Assembly: GCA_020638465.1 (NCBI GenBank)
Contig: JACKIM010000002.1
Location: forward strand, 1,937,766 to 2,001,765
DNA: 64,000 nucleotides
DNA from: Geminicoccaceae bacterium
GTDB taxonomy: Bacteria > Pseudomonadota > Alphaproteobacteria > Geminicoccales > Geminicoccaceae
Direction: 5' to 3'
Translations under genes and position numbers: made by a program
Notes under the pieces: model-generated
Seen by the model: the letters and a program-made list of their open reading frames with translations, nothing else
Told to the model about the DNA's origin: nothing
The model's database searches: none
Shown here: piece after piece, positions 62,244 to 64,000 of the stretch
Layout: each line of letters opens with the position of its first letter
Numbering within the stretch: the first letter of the stretch is position 1

Positions 62244-63248
62244 ATGGAAGACCTGGGCGCATACACGACCCGTGATTCCCGCGCCGCTACAGACATGATC
62301 GCAGCCGGCCGCGATACCATTCTGGCAGAAGCGACGGCCTTGAACGCCCTTGCCGCATCGATCGACGACAATTTCGCCAAAGCGGTAGACCTTCTTGCAA
62401 GGGTCCGGGGGCGGGTCGTGGTCAGCGGCATGGGCAAGAGCGGGCATGTCGGCCGCAAGATCGCTGCCACGCTCGCATCCACCGGCACACCGGCGATGTT
62501 CGTTCATCCGGGTGAGGCAAGCCACGGCGACCTGGGCATGATCACCCGCGAGGACGCCGTGCTGGCATTGTCCAATTCGGGCGAAACCTCCGAATTGCGG
62601 GATCTCACCCTTTATACCCGCCGGTTCGACATTCCCCTTGTGGCGATGGTCGGACGTCCCCGGGCGACGCTGGCTGAGACGGCGGATGCGGTCCTGCTGG
62701 TTCCGGACGTGGGCGAAGCCTGTCCCATGGGCCTCGCTCCGACCACCTCGACCACCTGCATGCTGGCATTGGGCGATGCGGTGGCGGTTGCCCTGCTGCA
62801 GCGTCGCGGCTTCACCAAGCATGACTTTGCCGTCTTCCATCCGGGCGGGAAGCTTGGCAGTCAGCTCTTGCGGGTCGAAGAACTGATGCACAAGGGTAGC
62901 GATCTGCCCATCATCGACGTTGACGCGCTCGTGTCGGCTGCCGTGATCGAGATGACCGGCAAGCGCCTCGGTTGCGTCGGTGTGACCGGCAGCGATGGCA
63001 GGCTGGTCGGGATCATCACCGACGGCGATCTCCGCCGGCAGATGACGCCTGACGTGCTCGAACGCAAGGTTGCCGAAGTGATGACACGCAATCCGCGCAC
63101 CATCGGCCCGCGGGCACTGGCGGTCGAGGCCGTGAACGAGATGAATGTCCGCGGGCCGCGATCGATCACCGTGCTGTTTGTCGTCGAAGACGATCGCCCG
63201 ATCGGAGCGCTGCATCTGCATGATTGCCTGAGAGCCGGAATCGCATGA
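62244..63248 (+). CDS. kdsD: D-arabinose-5-phosphate isomerase (KpsF/GutQ family)
   Basis: A 334-residue enzyme that makes arabinose 5-phosphate for Kdo, a core sugar of lipopolysaccharide. The SIS domain contains SGMGKSGHVGRK at residues 61-72, AMFVHPGEASHGDLGMI and SNSGETSELRDL. Two CBS domains fill the C-terminal half. An AGAGGG box lies upstream of ATG 62244. The stop overlaps the lptA ATG by 4 bases, so lipopolysaccharide synthesis and export genes are coupled. Confidence 0.93.
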   Translation: MEDLGAYTTRDSRAATDMIAAGRDTILAEATALNALAASIDDNFAKAVDLLARVRGRVVVSGMGKSGHVGRKIAATLASTGTPAMFVHPGEASHGDLGMITREDAVLALSNSGETSELRDLTLYTRRFDIPLVAMVGRPRATLAETADAVLLVPDVGEACPMGLAPTTSTTCMLALGDAVAVALLQRRGFTKHDFAVFHPGGKLGSQLLRVEELMHKGSDLPIIDVDALVSAAVIEMTGKRLGCVGVTGSDGRLVGIITDGDLRRQMTPDVLERKVAEVMTRNPRTIGPRALAVEAVNEMNVRGPRSITVLFVVEDDRPIGALHLHDCLRAGIA

Positions 63249-63790
63249 CGACATCCTTGCGGCAGATCAAACGGGCCGGGCTCGCTTGTGCTATCGTCAC
63301 CCTGCTCGCGACGGGCATGGCGGAATCCGGCGGAGCACAGGAGGAGACGGCTGCATACGATACGTCGTTGCCCATCGAGATCGAGTCCGACAAGCTCACC
63401 GTGGCGCAGAACAACGAGACGGCGACCTTTACCGGCAACGTGATCGTCATCCAGGGCGATCTGACGATGCATGCCGAACGTCTCCTCGTCTATTACGCGC
63501 TCAATGGACAACAATCATCCAGCCAGCCTATTCGCCGCATCGAGGTGGATGGCGGCGTGACCATGGCTTCGCCACGAGAGAATGCCAGCAGTGAAAAGGG
63601 TGTCTACGATGTGGTTCAAGGCACGCTGGAATTGCTCGGCAACGTTACCTTGACCCGTGATGAGAACGTCATACGCGGGGATATCCTGTCCATAGACCTG
63701 GCAACGAGTGTTGCCACCATGACAGCCAACCCTTCATCGGGAAATCACCGCGTACGGGCGTTGTTCGTGCCGGCCAAGGACAAGAATTGA
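63245..63790 (+). CDS. lptA: LptA, periplasmic lipopolysaccharide transport bridge protein
   Basis: A 181-residue exported protein of the OstA/LptA kind. A signal peptide (hydrophobic CAIVTLLATGMA, cleavage near SGGAQ) leads into the beta-jellyroll domain with IEIESDKLTVAQNNETATFT and AERLLVYYAL. It would form the periplasmic bridge carrying lipopolysaccharide to LptDE. The start overlaps the kdsD stop, and its own stop overlaps the lptB start. The usual lptC gene is not between kdsD and lptA. Confidence 0.88.
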   Translation: MTTSLRQIKRAGLACAIVTLLATGMAESGGAQEETAAYDTSLPIEIESDKLTVAQNNETATFTGNVIVIQGDLTMHAERLLVYYALNGQQSSSQPIRRIEVDGGVTMASPRENASSEKGVYDVVQGTLELLGNVTLTRDENVIRGDILSIDLATSVATMTANPSSGNHRVRALFVPAKDKN

Positions 63791-64000
63791 ACGAGCCAGC
63801 CGACATCATCCCCGCGCAGCACCATGAAGCCGGCGCACCTGCCGGATCGGCACAACGTTCCGCGGGTGGCGGCGTCCTCGAAGCGCGCGGCCTGCGCAAG
63901 GCGTTCGCCGGCCGCGTGGTGTTGCGCGATGTCAGCTTTACCATCCGCCGCGGCGAGGCCGTCGGATTGCTCGGCCCGAACGGTGCCGGCAAGACCACGT
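63787..64000 (+). CDS. lptB: LptB, lipopolysaccharide export ATPase (partial, 5' end)
   Basis: The first 71 codons are inside the window. The start is TTG 63787, overlapping the lptA stop (TTGA). A loose N-terminal extension (~30 residues, EPADIIPAQHHEAGAPAGSA) precedes the ABC domain LEARGLRKAFAGRVVLRDVS, and the frame ends within Walker A GPNGAGKTT. The extension is longer than in most LptB proteins, so a later start is possible. Confidence 0.88.
   Translation, partial: MNEPADIIPAQHHEAGAPAGSAQRSAGGGVLEARGLRKAFAGRVVLRDVSFTIRRGEAVGLLGPNGAGKTT

Noticed and set aside
1..64000. CRISPR array, prophage, insertion sequence or toxin-antitoxin pair
   Set aside because: No regularly spaced repeats, transposase, phage structural genes or paired small toxin/antitoxin genes were recognised anywhere in the window.

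Overview
The window reads as a high-GC, gene-dense stretch of an alphaproteobacterial chromosome, probably a Rhodospirillales-like heterotroph. This is inferred from gene families and gene order, not from any search: rpmH-rnpA-yidD-yidC, an RNase D-kdsD-lptA-lptB block, gltD-gltB, a RibB with a decayed GTP cyclohydrolase II half, an NDUFA9-like dehydrogenase, and many solute-receptor-dependent transporters (one TAXI-TRAP and two tripartite tricarboxylate systems). Both ends cut genes: the 3' end of recA on the left and the 5' end of lptB on the right. No prophage, insertion sequence, CRISPR array or rRNA operon was seen.

Left part (1-16.4 kb): recA end, ribBA-like and meaB, then a UDP-glucuronate epimerase. 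From 12.8 back to 3.6 kb runs a nine-gene minus-strand operon. It holds the lower 4,5-cleavage (protocatechuate/gallate) route (galB, ligK/galC, ligU/galD, ligI), a TAXI-TRAP transporter and three accessory enzymes. A divergent LysR-type gene with two N-terminal HTH domains faces it. No ring-cleavage dioxygenase is present, so the operon may serve import and use of a ring-cleavage product. An HD-GYP protein follows, preceded by a cluster of short repeats.

Middle (16.4-40 kb): a DMT exporter, an ABC-F protein, a Sel1 protein, a three-gene MotA/TolQ/ExbB-like membrane system of unknown role behind an AT-rich palindromic leader, a 2-hydroxyacid dehydrogenase, a UbiH-family hydroxylase, and amtB with a very good sigma-54 promoter. 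Then come a zinc peptidase, pxpBC without pxpA, a first tctCBA operon, a methyltransferase, a type I secretion ABC/HlyD pair with a palindrome just upstream, and a cluster with a 2OG-Fe(II) oxygenase, a Gly/Glu-rich exported protein, a lipoprotein and an orphan histidine kinase.

Right part (40-64 kb): rpmH-rnpA-yidD-yidC, hpt, a methyltransferase, a second tctCBA operon, an AEC carrier, a nitroreductase, an ATP-grasp/exported-protein pair, gltD-gltB, uppP, a MurA with Asp in place of the catalytic Cys, a 109-bp two-hairpin intergenic element, an NDUFA9-like gene, tRNA-Leu(CAG), RNase D, kdsD, lptA and the start of lptB. lptC is missing from its usual place.

The best candidates for new biology are the MotA/ExbB-like trio (20.0-21.9 kb), the TRAP-linked ring-cleavage-product operon with its double-HTH regulator, the two-hairpin element at 60 kb, and the secretion/oxygenase cluster at 32.9-38 kb.
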